NCBI RefSeq assembly: GCF_002993365.1
Contig: NZ_PVNP01000203.1
Coordinates: 26,226 to 90,225 of the forward strand
DNA: 64,000 nt
Direction: 5' to 3'
Origin: Marisediminitalea alba
GTDB lineage: Bacteria; Pseudomonadota; Gammaproteobacteria; Enterobacterales; Alteromonadaceae
Shown: piece by piece, positions 36,425 through 44,755 of the stretch
How the letters are laid out: every line of letters starts with the position of its first letter
Position numbering within the stretch: position 1 is the stretch's first letter
Translations under genes and position numbers: made by a program
Notes under the pieces: generated by a model
Told to the model about the DNA's origin: nothing
Database searches by the model: none
The model's input: only the letters and a program-made list of their open reading frames with translations

Positions 36425-36455
36425 GCTCCCCTTACACCAGGGGAGCATTGTTTTT
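36425..36455 (+). terminator. Rho-independent terminator of the acuRI operon
   Basis: GCTCCCC (36425-36431) and GGGGAGC (36440-36446) form a 7-bp stem with an 8-base loop, followed by ATTGTTTTT. It begins 12 bases after the acuI stop. Confidence 0.85.
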
Positions 36456-37036
36456 CTATCACCGAAATTTAAAATCCTCTGTCGTTGTTTTTCTCCTCTG
36501 TCTGCCACGCCTCACTGTTTAACTCATCACAGGAGCCTTTTATTCTTCAGGAATAGAACACCAGGTGTATACTGCGATTGGTTTTATTAGCTACGAATAA
36601 AATACGTTTGAAAAAGCAATTGGAACCCAAAAAGGAACGCGTCGGGGGTGGGTTGTTTGACAAGGAGCTTACTCTGCAGATTGGCAATACATCGGGATTT
36701 TGGTTATATAATCACCATAAATGGTTACGCGTAACGCTTTATGCCAGGTTTTCAGTGTGTTTCTCCCGTAAAAGCAATGTTGGTAGCATCCGGCCGGAAA
36801 GGAGAATAGTTGGCTGGTTCCTCTATGAAACGATTGTTTCACGCGTGTAGCAAGCACCCGCATGGCTATTATTAAGGAATGTTCAGGTCTGTTTTTACAC
36901 TACTCCCAAGCAAATTAGCGTGCTGGTTTTACCCGCTCAAGGGAAAAAAACGGCTGGTTATAACTCCCGGAATTCACCGCCGATTCGAACTAAACTATCT
37001 TTTCGGGGCGTTTAGATAGGCTAATCTTGCGCTATA
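36456..37036. other. 581-base stretch without a convincing gene
   Basis: The only ORF of note is a 90-codon frame from a TTG at 36578 to 36850 on the plus strand; it lacks a Shine-Dalgarno and domain-like features and is probably not a gene. No tRNA, repeat or recognisable RNA motif was seen. The promoter of the diguanylate cyclase gene should lie near the right end. Confidence 0.45.
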
Positions 37037-38638
37037 ATGTTTGTGATACTTGTCCTTAGCCGGTGGCTGCATTTGGTATTATGCAGGTCTGTCTGCAGTG
37101 ATAGTCAGGTTATTCAGGAGTTAAAGCTAATCGGTACTCAAAAACTGTTTATCAAAATTCTGACGGTTATTATTGTTGTTGAAACAATGATAATGGTTGG
37201 GCTTTACGCATTACCTACTGAGTTATCGCCGTGGCAATATGCACTGGTTGATGCAGCATTCCTTGCTTTGCTCTCCATGCCGGTGATTTACTTCTTAGTC
37301 ATCCAGCCCTATGAGAAGAGTCTGCTTAAGATGCGTGCTGACGAAAAGCGTATCCTTTGTCAGTTGAAGCAGGTGAATAACGACCTTGCGTTGCAAAAAC
37401 GAACGCTCGATGAACACGCCATAGTGAGTACCGCAGGTAAAAGCGGTGAAATCATCTATGTTAATGATAAGTTCTGCCAGATAAGCGGCTTTACTCGCGA
37501 GGAACTACTTGGTCAGAATCATCGAATTGTCAACTCGGGTTATCATAGCAAAGGCTTCTTCAAAGCGCTTTGGTCGACGATTTCCAGCGGCAATGTATGG
37601 CACGGTGATATTAAAAACAGGGCGAAAGATGGTACCTTTTACTGGGTAAATGCCACCATCGTTCCGGTGCTGGATGAACACGACAAGCCTTATCAATATA
37701 TCGCCATTCGTACCGACATTACGGCGCAAAAGCGCACTGAAGAAACCCTTAACCAGGCGCAGCGAGTTGGTCATATTGGTAGTTGGGACTGGAATCAGAC
37801 AACTGAAAAGCTGGTTTGGTCAGAAGAAATCTACAACATTTGTGGATTTCCCCAGTCTGTCCGCTCGACCAGTAAAGAACTCTTTATCACCGTCATCCAT
37901 CCTGATGACAGAGAATACGTGCTGCAGCGGTTTGATCTTTCTAAAACCACGAATACGCCGTTTGATGTGGAGCATCGTATCACCCGCCAGGATAATGGCG
38001 AGGTGCGCTGGGTACATGAGAAGTGCGTGCACGATCGTGATGTGATGGGCAACGTAGTGCAATCCCATGGCATTGTTCAGGACATCACTGAACGCAAACT
38101 AGCGCAGCAAAAAATTAAGCAATTGGCCATGACGGACCAGCTAACCGGGCTGGCTAACCGCAACCAGTTTTATGCCACCTTTGACAAATTCATTTCTATG
38201 GCTGAGCGGGATAGTGCGCTACTCGGCGTAATGATCCTCGATTTGGACAGGTTTAAATCCGTTAACGATAATTATGGTCATCAGACCGGGGATAAGCTCC
38301 TGCATATTATCGCTCAGGAATTTCGTGAAAACTGCCGGCAAATCGATTTAATTGCCCGTCTGGGCGGCGACGAGTTTGCCATTGTGCTCTACAAACCACT
38401 TGATAAAGGGGCAATAAGAGAGGTAGCCAACCGCATTATCCGTGCTTTCGAAGCGCCAATGCATGTTAATGGCCACCGTTTACAGGTAGGCGTGAGTATT
38501 GGTATCTCAATATTTCCCAACCATGGTACCGAGCAACACGCGCTAATAGAAAATGCCGACGCGGCACTTTATGAAGTAAAACGCCAGGGTAAAAACAACT
38601 TTCGTTTTTACGATCCCAACGACTATACGCTCAGCTAG
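37037..38638 (+). CDS. Membrane-bound diguanylate cyclase with two PAS domains
   Basis: A 533-residue c-di-GMP synthase. Two N-terminal membrane helices (FIKILTVIIVVETMIMVGLYA and WQYALVDAAFLALLSMPVIYFLVI) are followed by a PAS domain (EIIYVNDKFCQISGFTREEL, about residues 130-230), a second PAS_3-type domain (about 240-350) and a GGDEF domain. GGDEF is intact at residues 443-447, and the inhibitory I-site RQID is at 434-437, so product feedback is expected. No EAL domain is present. The ATG at 37037 lacks a good Shine-Dalgarno, so the first 30 residues are uncertain. Neighbours do not suggest a specific target. Confidence 0.92.
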   Translation: MFVILVLSRWLHLVLCRSVCSDSQVIQELKLIGTQKLFIKILTVIIVVETMIMVGLYALPTELSPWQYALVDAAFLALLSMPVIYFLVIQPYEKSLLKMRADEKRILCQLKQVNNDLALQKRTLDEHAIVSTAGKSGEIIYVNDKFCQISGFTREELLGQNHRIVNSGYHSKGFFKALWSTISSGNVWHGDIKNRAKDGTFYWVNATIVPVLDEHDKPYQYIAIRTDITAQKRTEETLNQAQRVGHIGSWDWNQTTEKLVWSEEIYNICGFPQSVRSTSKELFITVIHPDDREYVLQRFDLSKTTNTPFDVEHRITRQDNGEVRWVHEKCVHDRDVMGNVVQSHGIVQDITERKLAQQKIKQLAMTDQLTGLANRNQFYATFDKFISMAERDSALLGVMILDLDRFKSVNDNYGHQTGDKLLHIIAQEFRENCRQIDLIARLGGDEFAIVLYKPLDKGAIREVANRIIRAFEAPMHVNGHRLQVGVSIGISIFPNHGTEQHALIENADAALYEVKRQGKNNFRFYDPNDYTLS

Positions 38639-38775
38639 CGAATTGCGTTTTACCATTATTGTGCCGATGAAAATAATTTGTCCTGTCGAAGAATATTTTC
38701 CACTCTGAATGTCATAGGTAGATGGACCGACAAAGCGCATAATCGCGCGGTTTTCATCTATTGGTTACAGCATTC

Positions 38776-39555
38776 ATGCAATTTACTAATGACCGTGTTT
38801 CCGTTTACGCATTGCCGGAAAGTCAGCTGACTTCAGACTATGCGATTGATATTGGTACCCGTTATCGCGACGCCTCACTGATCGAGCTACCAGGTGGCGA
38901 AGCCTGGGTATTTGACTACGGTGTTATGGTTTTCTGGGGCATCGACGAAGATGAACGTTTGTCGCTGTTACATCGCTTAAAGATTCAAAGCGAGTTGCTG
39001 GCTGGTGAACATCAGGAGCATTTTCGGTTTACCGTTGGTGCCGGTGAGGTCAAGCTGCAAAAAGACCATATTACGCTATCGTCGGATGATCCTTTGCTCC
39101 GTCTGGCGATAAGTCACGCGCTGGCGCAGTCCATCAAGCTTAATGATTATGAACTCAGAGCTCAGCATACTATTGCTGAATACAGTCACTTACCCAAAGT
39201 GCTCGCCGAGACCGGCTCTATCAAGCTGGGGCGACGTGACATCGCCAGTATTCGCGGGCATCTGTTTAGCACTAAAAGCGACATTTTCCTGCATTATAAT
39301 CTGCTCGATACCCCTGAGTTTTTCTGGGAATACCCGGTTTACGAACTGGCCTACAATACGGCAGCGAAGTATCTTGATATTCGCCCCCGGGTTGAGCTGT
39401 TATCGAACAAACTTAATGTTATCCACGAATTGTTCGATATGCTGGCCGACGAACTTAAGCATAAGCACTCTTCGTTTTTAGAGTGGATCATTATCATCCT
39501 TATTGCCTTTGAAATAGTTATGGTTGGTGCAGAAGGGCTGTTGTCTCTGTTTTAA
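38776..39555 (+). CDS. RMD1/YagE family (DUF155) membrane protein
   Basis: A 259-residue DUF155 protein. The body includes FDYGVMVFWGIDEDE, LRLAISHALAQSIKLNDYE and LLDTPEFFWEYPVYE, the most conserved part of the family. The C-terminus has a single membrane helix (WIIIILIAFEIVMVGAEGLL), so the protein is tail-anchored to the inner membrane. The eukaryotic relative RMD1 supports mitochondrial structure or translation; the bacterial role is unknown. The ATG at 38776 is preferred to a TTG five codons upstream. It is convergent with the amidohydrolase gene (11-base gap). Confidence 0.85.
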   Translation: MQFTNDRVSVYALPESQLTSDYAIDIGTRYRDASLIELPGGEAWVFDYGVMVFWGIDEDERLSLLHRLKIQSELLAGEHQEHFRFTVGAGEVKLQKDHITLSSDDPLLRLAISHALAQSIKLNDYELRAQHTIAEYSHLPKVLAETGSIKLGRRDIASIRGHLFSTKSDIFLHYNLLDTPEFFWEYPVYELAYNTAAKYLDIRPRVELLSNKLNVIHELFDMLADELKHKHSSFLEWIIIILIAFEIVMVGAEGLLSLF

Positions 39556-39566
39556 CACTGAGCCAG

Positions 39567-41039
39567 TTACCCCTCATTTGGGGTAACGGCCAGTGACTCA
39601 CGCTGGATAAGTTCGCCATGCAGGATAACGGTGTCGATGGTTTGCCAGTTTTCCACGTCTTGTTTCGGATTTTTGTGCAGAATAAGCAAGTTTGCGATTT
39701 TTCCCGGCTCAATGGTGCCATACTGGTTTTCCAATCCAAATTGCTGTGGGCCGTTTATAGTCGCTGCGGCAAAGATTTGTGACGCGCTTATTCCCGTCGC
39801 GGCCATTTGTTGCATTTCATAATAGGTAGAGAGCCCCGGAGCGGCCGCAAAAGAGGGGCTTGACGGGTAATCAGAAGCCAGTAGCAATGGATGATTGTGG
39901 CTGGCAAGATAAGCGGCAGCCTGTTTAGCCCGGTTTACCCCATAGCCACTCAGTTCAAATACTTTGGCGTCGGGTAATCCACCAAAATCTGCACTGATTT
40001 CGCGTTTAAACCATTGCCCTTCATGAGTCGAATACCATTGAAGCAGCGCTGCAGGTAACACTTTTTTTCGCCGTTCGTCACTGAGCGTGCTGTTATCATA
40101 CATCCCCTGCAGCGATAGCATCACCTGGATAGTAGGCATATAGGCGGTATCTGTGTTAATCAGCCTGTCTAGGGTGGCGTTAACCGGTGGGTTATCCGGG
40201 GCAGCCTGCCATTGCCAGTTCCATAGGCCATGGGCGATTCCATCTACCTTATGTTCCAGGGCAATCTGATACATGTCGAGGGCATTGGCATGGGCCCAAA
40301 TCTGCAGATTAGCTTTATCTGCGGCTTTGCGGATGCGTTGCAGTGTATCATCGGTTAATAGCGGCCAGTGAGAAGCCCCGCCAAATCCATCCTCAATGTA
40401 TATTTTGATGCAGGGTGAGCCTGTTTTGGCTATCGCAGTCACCACCGCTTCCGGCGTATGTTGGGCAGGATCTATATTGTCAGGTAAAGTAACCTTAGCA
40501 GGGGTTTCAATGACAAAATATTTAGCCTTTTGCAGAGTAAACTCTGCAGACAGGTGAGGGTAACCGCCAATCACAGGAATGGACTGACATGTAAAATAAT
40601 CAGGGTGTTGCTGTGCAGCGGTAAATCTGGATTCTCCATCACTACCCCCCAGGTTAAGTACCTGAGTAATCCCAAAATACAACAGGCTTCTGGGTAATTG
40701 CGTTAAATACTCATCAACCATCCCGGCATACTGCCTGGCATTAGGCGAATCAAGAAAACCAATCCCCGGGATACTGCCTACATGCACGTGGCTATCCATA
40801 ATACCGGGCGTAAGGTATTTACCTTCACCTTCAATAATAGTGGCAGCGGGGTTGTATGGCCGCAGCGGAACAGTGGTTACCTCGGTGATAACGCCATCGA
40901 CAATTCTTACCTGCGTATTTTTCTGAGCAGCATTAAGATGTGCCGACACGAGGGTGAAATTGTTGAGGATCATTTCGTCTGCCAGCGTGACGCCATGCCA
41001 CAATGCCATTGTAGCCACCGCTATCAGTTTTATTCTCAT
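39567..41039 (-). CDS. Secreted amidohydrolase-superfamily protein
   Basis: A 490-residue metal-dependent hydrolase. A signal peptide (about residues 1-20, cleavage near LADE) indicates export. The HxH metal motif is in LTPGIMDSHVHVG near residue 85. Further candidates for the site are WAHANALDM, DGIAHGLWNWQ and LLASDYPS, where the Asp fits the conserved last ligand. A GKIANLLILHKNP strand near the C-terminus is typical of cyclic amidohydrolases and prolidase-like members. AAGGA lies upstream of the ATG. The substrate cannot be assigned. It stands alone, convergent with the DUF155 gene; GTTACCCC/GGGGTAAC at 39566-39587 forms a hairpin across its stop. Confidence 0.85.
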   Translation of the reverse strand: MRIKLIAVATMALWHGVTLADEMILNNFTLVSAHLNAAQKNTQVRIVDGVITEVTTVPLRPYNPAATIIEGEGKYLTPGIMDSHVHVGSIPGIGFLDSPNARQYAGMVDEYLTQLPRSLLYFGITQVLNLGGSDGESRFTAAQQHPDYFTCQSIPVIGGYPHLSAEFTLQKAKYFVIETPAKVTLPDNIDPAQHTPEAVVTAIAKTGSPCIKIYIEDGFGGASHWPLLTDDTLQRIRKAADKANLQIWAHANALDMYQIALEHKVDGIAHGLWNWQWQAAPDNPPVNATLDRLINTDTAYMPTIQVMLSLQGMYDNSTLSDERRKKVLPAALLQWYSTHEGQWFKREISADFGGLPDAKVFELSGYGVNRAKQAAAYLASHNHPLLLASDYPSSPSFAAAPGLSTYYEMQQMAATGISASQIFAAATINGPQQFGLENQYGTIEPGKIANLLILHKNPKQDVENWQTIDTVILHGELIQRESLAVTPNEG

Positions 41040-41547
41040 GTTAAGCTTTTCCTTGCCGGTCGTTGAAATCGACTTATTTTAAAATTCGACACTTTTCTTA
41101 CAAGCAAAAATCTGTAAGAAAACGTACAACTGAAGGGCAGAGAGAGGGGCAGTCATCATTACTGAACCGCAAATGTATCGCCTGGCGTAATCACAAACGA
41201 CACAATGAGACTCGTGTATTCATACCCAAGAAACCATACTAACAAAAGGGAGTATACCTTCAGGGTATAGAAGTGGCGAGTAAAAGGTATTTCCCAGCCA
41301 ATCGAAGCGCGTGTAAGTTTACACTATGTTAACGAATGGCTTGGTAAAGGTAGCTACGTTTAACCTGAGTGATCGTATCGTTTATTTTTTATCTGTTACG
41401 TAAACCCAGGTATAACAAACACCTACCATTGGACGCTGGATTGTTTTCACCAGTACAAAAAGTAAGTCAGCGACACAATAAGTTTAACAAGTTGTTGCCA
41501 ACTCATTCCACAGTCATAAAAAATGTAACAAATACAAGGTGGTGAAT
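41040..41547. other. 508-base non-coding stretch between divergent genes
   Basis: No plausible reading frame or RNA gene is seen. The stretch separates the minus-strand amidohydrolase from the plus-strand dioxygenase, so it should carry both promoters. AAGGTGG at 41536-41542 is the Shine-Dalgarno of the dioxygenase gene. No clear palindromic operator was found. Confidence 0.5.
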
Positions 41548-42474
41548 ATGTCAATGCGTGGTGTGCTAAGACTGGCTGAAGTTCAGATGCGAGTACTGGA
41601 TATGGCCGACTCCAAACAACATTACGGTACCCGGATGGGCTTACACGAGATGATGACAGACGATAATGGCCTGGTTTACTTTAAAGCCTGGGCGGAACAC
41701 GATCACCATAGTCTGGTATTGCGGGAGACTGATCAGGCCGGGTTGGATCATATCGCTTTTAAAGTATACGACGATGCTACTCTGGATGATCTAGAAAAGA
41801 AAATTATCGACTTTGGCATTGAGGTAGAACGTGTGGATGCTGGCGTTTACCCTAAAAGTGGTCGCCGCTTAAAGTTTATCCTGCCCACCGGACATGAAAT
41901 GCATCTGTTTGCCGAAAAAGAGCAGGTGGGTAACTCATTGGGTACGCACAATCCTGATGTGATCCCCGATGATGATGTGTGTCGAGGTTTTCGCATAAAC
42001 GGTCTGGATCATGTGTTTATCGTTGGGCCAGATGCTGACCAAAACTTAAAACTCTTTACCGAAGTATTTGATTTTAGCTATACCGAGAGAGTTATTGATG
42101 GTGAGGGCAATACAGTATTGTTCTTCGTTAGCTGCTCTAGCCGGGCTCATGACATTGCTTTTGGGGTAAACCCCAATCCCGGCCTGATTCACCATGTTTC
42201 CTTCCGCCTTGAAAACTCCCAGGATCATATTCGAGCTGCTGATCTGATTGGCAAGTATGAAATACCGGTTGAAATGAATGACCGCCATGGTGTGACTCAG
42301 GTTAAAACGGTCTATTACTTCGATCCATCAGGTAATCGCAACGAAGTTTTCTGCGACGGTTATACCTATTATCCGGATATGCCGCTATTAACCTGGACCA
42401 TGGATGAACTTGGCCATGCCGCATTTTCACAGTCTCTGCATGTGCCGGAGAGTTTTTTAGGGGTATACACCTAA
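41548..42474 (+). CDS. Catechol 2,3-dioxygenase (XylE-like extradiol dioxygenase)
   Basis: A 308-residue two-domain vicinal-oxygen-chelate enzyme that opens the ring of catechols next to the hydroxyls. The closest pattern I know is XylE of pseudomonads: LRLAEVQMRVLDM at the start, LVYFKAWAEHDHHSLVLRET, LDHIAFKV, GRRLKFILPTGHEMHLFAEK. Iron ligands fit His155, His215 (LIHHVSF) and Glu266 (GNRNEVFC), matching the XylE triad. The ATG at 41548 follows AAGGTGG at 5 bases; the next ATG two codons on is possible. No other meta-cleavage genes are in the window, which is unusual for this enzyme. A terminator follows. Confidence 0.93.
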   Translation: MSMRGVLRLAEVQMRVLDMADSKQHYGTRMGLHEMMTDDNGLVYFKAWAEHDHHSLVLRETDQAGLDHIAFKVYDDATLDDLEKKIIDFGIEVERVDAGVYPKSGRRLKFILPTGHEMHLFAEKEQVGNSLGTHNPDVIPDDDVCRGFRINGLDHVFIVGPDADQNLKLFTEVFDFSYTERVIDGEGNTVLFFVSCSSRAHDIAFGVNPNPGLIHHVSFRLENSQDHIRAADLIGKYEIPVEMNDRHGVTQVKTVYYFDPSGNRNEVFCDGYTYYPDMPLLTWTMDELGHAAFSQSLHVPESFLGVYT

Positions 42475-42506
42475 CCAGTTTTGAATGGTATCCAACCACA
42501 TTCAAC

Positions 42507-42538
42507 AGCCGGCCTATCATTGATAGCCGGCTTTTTTA
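42507..42538 (+). terminator. Rho-independent terminator after the catechol dioxygenase gene
   Basis: AGCCGG-C-CTATCA (42507 on) pairs with TGATAGCCGGCT with one bulged base and runs into TTTTTT. It shows the dioxygenase gene is the last, and probably the only, gene of its transcript. Confidence 0.85.
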
Positions 42539-42617
42539 TTCTGCGCAGCGTAACTGGTGCACTTTTTCATCAGCTTTAACGTAATGATAATAACTCAGGT
42601 TATTGCCCGGGCCAGAT

Positions 42618-43115
42618 ATGGAGTTATTGATCACCACACTGCTAAGCTGGATTGAGATGCATACGAACTATCGTACGCATGAGCTGCCGCATCCTGAAGT
42701 TGTGGTATTGAGTCACAAAGAACTCACTGAGGAATATTATCGAAATGCCGACGGAGTAGCGCCTGAATCGGATGTCGATATGCGGCTCAAAGCACTCTAT
42801 GCTTTTGAGGATGGCGCTTATGGTACTATTTATATTCTGGACCCGCAGTCGGTTACTAATGCCCGCCACTATGACAATCCATTAGACAACCCCAATTTTA
42901 AAGAGGTTTTGCTGCATGAACTGGTGCATCACGTTCAGTGGCATTCAAAAGCAGTTAAGCAATGGCAGTGTAGTAATCAGGGCGAACTGGAAGCTTACTT
43001 GTTGGGTGCCATGTATCTCAATCAACACGATACCCATGACACCATGACCAAGCGGATCTTCTGGGCCAACCGCTATTCATGGTGCCAGGGTAATGCGGCT
43101 AACACACCATATTAG
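42618..43115 (+). CDS. DUF6647-like protein with a zinc-peptidase HExxH motif
   Basis: A 165-residue protein with HELVHH in the segment FKEVLLHELVHHVQWHSKA, the zinc motif of gluzincin-like peptidases, and a downstream QGELEAYLLGAMYL that can give the third ligand Glu. The N-terminal MELLITTLLSWIEMHTNYRT could be a helix but is not a clear signal peptide. The start ATG at 42618 is chosen over a TTG five codons upstream; the ribosome site is weak. Two Cys (QCSN, WCQG) flank the site. Probably DUF6647; peptidase activity is inferred from the motif. Confidence 0.75.
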   Translation: MELLITTLLSWIEMHTNYRTHELPHPEVVVLSHKELTEEYYRNADGVAPESDVDMRLKALYAFEDGAYGTIYILDPQSVTNARHYDNPLDNPNFKEVLLHELVHHVQWHSKAVKQWQCSNQGELEAYLLGAMYLNQHDTHDTMTKRIFWANRYSWCQGNAANTPY

Positions 43116-43213
43116 TTTGTTTAGTTGCCAGGGTTTGCTGAACCAGGTCAACGCCTGAGTTACCGCTATAATCAGACCATATCGTTAGCGTTAAGTAACC
43201 GTCTTCATTTTGC

Positions 43214-43498
43214 TTATAATAGGGCTTCACTTAAAGACGCCTTAATATCGGCATCGAATGACTTAATCACTGCATAATCTGAAGCGACTGAATCGGAAAA
43301 AACCAATCGAACTTCTGCGTAATCCTGCTCAGTACTCAAATCCAGATCAGCCAGCAAGACATTGTCTTGGTTTGGGACAGCAGTAAAACCTCGCCTTTCT
43401 GCCTGGCGGGCGGCGAAGGCTTGCAGATCATCAGGGCCATCATCACCGCCACAGCCGCTTAGCAGCAACACACACAAACAGGTTAATAAGTAGCGCAC
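43214..43498 (-). CDS. Small lipoprotein, unknown function
   Basis: A 94-residue lipoprotein. The N-terminal hydrophobic run LLTCLCVLLL ends in the lipobox LSGC, after which comes GGDDGPDD. Asp residues after the +1 Cys and Gly suggest, by the Lol rule, possible inner-membrane retention, although the +2 residue is Gly, so an outer-membrane site is also possible. The GTG at 43498 has GGAG 8 bases upstream and is preferred to the GTG at 43507. The mature part is short and acidic, with no recognised domain. Confidence 0.7.
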   Translation of the reverse strand: MRYLLTCLCVLLLSGCGGDDGPDDLQAFAARQAERRGFTAVPNQDNVLLADLDLSTEQDYAEVRLVFSDSVASDYAVIKSFDADIKASLSEALL

Positions 43499-43653
43499 TA
43501 CTAACACTCCATTAAGAAATTAAAGATCATTCATTGTCGTCAGCTCACACAGCCAGATGTGTTGCTGCGCTAAACATGTTTAATCACTGTACTTCTAAGG
43601 AATGCACTTAACTACAGAAAAACTGTTACAATTTGAACACCTTGTGTAAGGCT

Positions 43654-44004
43654 CTAACGAATAAACGCCAGCCAGTTTTCGAGCAGATTAGCAAAATCCA
43701 TCAGACCACAGCCTGAAACGGGGCCTTCAGCTAAATCTACATCGAACTCGCTGTGATTGAGTTCGGTGTTATTAAGGAACAGTTCTACTTCGTCGTCGGC
43801 TATCATCAGGTGATAAATTTTGCCGGTATATTCAAATTCCATTTGCTGTCTGGCGAGTAACTTTTCAATCGCTGTCAGTAGATTGGTAACAGCTTCAGTG
43901 TCTGCACCAATATCATGGCTTAGCCAGTCACCAAAGTATTCACTTTCCACATCGCATTTTGCCAGCGGTTCCCCGGTGACATCGGTTAAAAATTCAAAAT
44001 CCAT
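43654..44004 (-). CDS. UPF0231 (YacL-like) protein
   Basis: A 116-residue small acidic cytosolic protein of the UPF0231 family, beginning MDFEFLTDVTGEPLAKCDVE like E. coli YacL (MDYEFLRDITG). The rest contains the family elements YHLMIADDEVELFLN and SGCGLMDFANLLENWLAF. Function is unknown. It lies 8 bases after the YgjP-like gene on the same strand, so the two are probably cotranscribed. There is no sign of transfer. Confidence 0.88.
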   Translation of the reverse strand: MDFEFLTDVTGEPLAKCDVESEYFGDWLSHDIGADTEAVTNLLTAIEKLLARQQMEFEYTGKIYHLMIADDEVELFLNNTELNHSEFDVDLAEGPVSGCGLMDFANLLENWLAFIR

Positions 44005-44012
44005 GGTTTATC

Positions 44013-44534
44013 TCAGGCAGTGGGTGGTACAAATACATGGCCGGTATTTTCCAGCTCGGTTAAGTACACACGAACGTCAAACTCAATTTGATGGTAGTCG
44101 GGCAACATGTGCCGGCACAGCTGATAAAAAGCTTTATTATGTTCTTTTTCCTTCAGGTGGGCGAGCTCATGCACCACAATCATATTTAAAAAAGCTTCCG
44201 GGGTAGTTTTAAACAGCTCACTCACCCTTAACTCATTTTTACTTTTCAGCTTGCCGCCCTGAACCCGCGAAACATAAGAATGCAGGCCCAGTGCATGGTT
44301 AACAATGTGAATTTTATTGTCGTAAATTACCTTACTCAATGGCTGTGTTTTTTTCATGTACTGATTTTTGATTGCCATTGCATAATCACGTAACGCTTTA
44401 TCGTTATTCATGTTATGCACCCGGGGATAGCGAGCGCGCAGCCAGTCTCCAAGCTTGTTGGCATCCAATAGTTGAGCAATCTGATCCTGCAAATGATGCG
44501 GATAATGAGACAGGTAGGTAAGGGGAGTAGCCAT
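44013..44534 (-). CDS. YgjP-like metallopeptidase (DUF45 family)
   Basis: A 173-residue zinc-metallopeptidase-like protein. The motif VVHELAHLKEKEHNKAFYQL gives HExxH plus a downstream His, the YgjP/SprT-like arrangement. A preceding block reads VIYDNKIHIVNHALGLHSYV and ...KSKNELRVSELF. The Met at 44534 (MATPLTYLSHYPH) is the probable start; an extension to 44576 is less likely. It is the upstream member of a two-gene unit with the UPF0231 gene. Substrate unknown; peptidase role inferred from the motif. Confidence 0.85.
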   Translation of the reverse strand: MATPLTYLSHYPHHLQDQIAQLLDANKLGDWLRARYPRVHNMNNDKALRDYAMAIKNQYMKKTQPLSKVIYDNKIHIVNHALGLHSYVSRVQGGKLKSKNELRVSELFKTTPEAFLNMIVVHELAHLKEKEHNKAFYQLCRHMLPDYHQIEFDVRVYLTELENTGHVFVPPTA

Positions 44535-44755
44535 AGATGATTCTGTTTTACCGGTAAAACTCACCGCATTATACACGGTGGTAACGGCGGTGTTTAACCA
44601 AACTTTTGCCTAATATGGATAGAACGTGAAGGAGATTTTCCGCGAATAAAATAAATTAACAATATTGCAAAAATTAGCTAGTCTAAATGAAATTGCCTTT
44701 GGTTAACCTTAACCTATCGCTTAAGGCTCGTATTTTCTAATAGTGATTGCATATT

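Noticed and set aside
36578..36850. 90-codon plus-strand frame starting with TTG
   Set aside because: It has no Shine-Dalgarno, no recognisable domain and weak codon character, and lies in an otherwise empty stretch; probably not a gene.
43214..43507. GTG at 43507 as the lipoprotein start
   Set aside because: The GGAG overlaps this codon; the GTG at 43498 is properly spaced.
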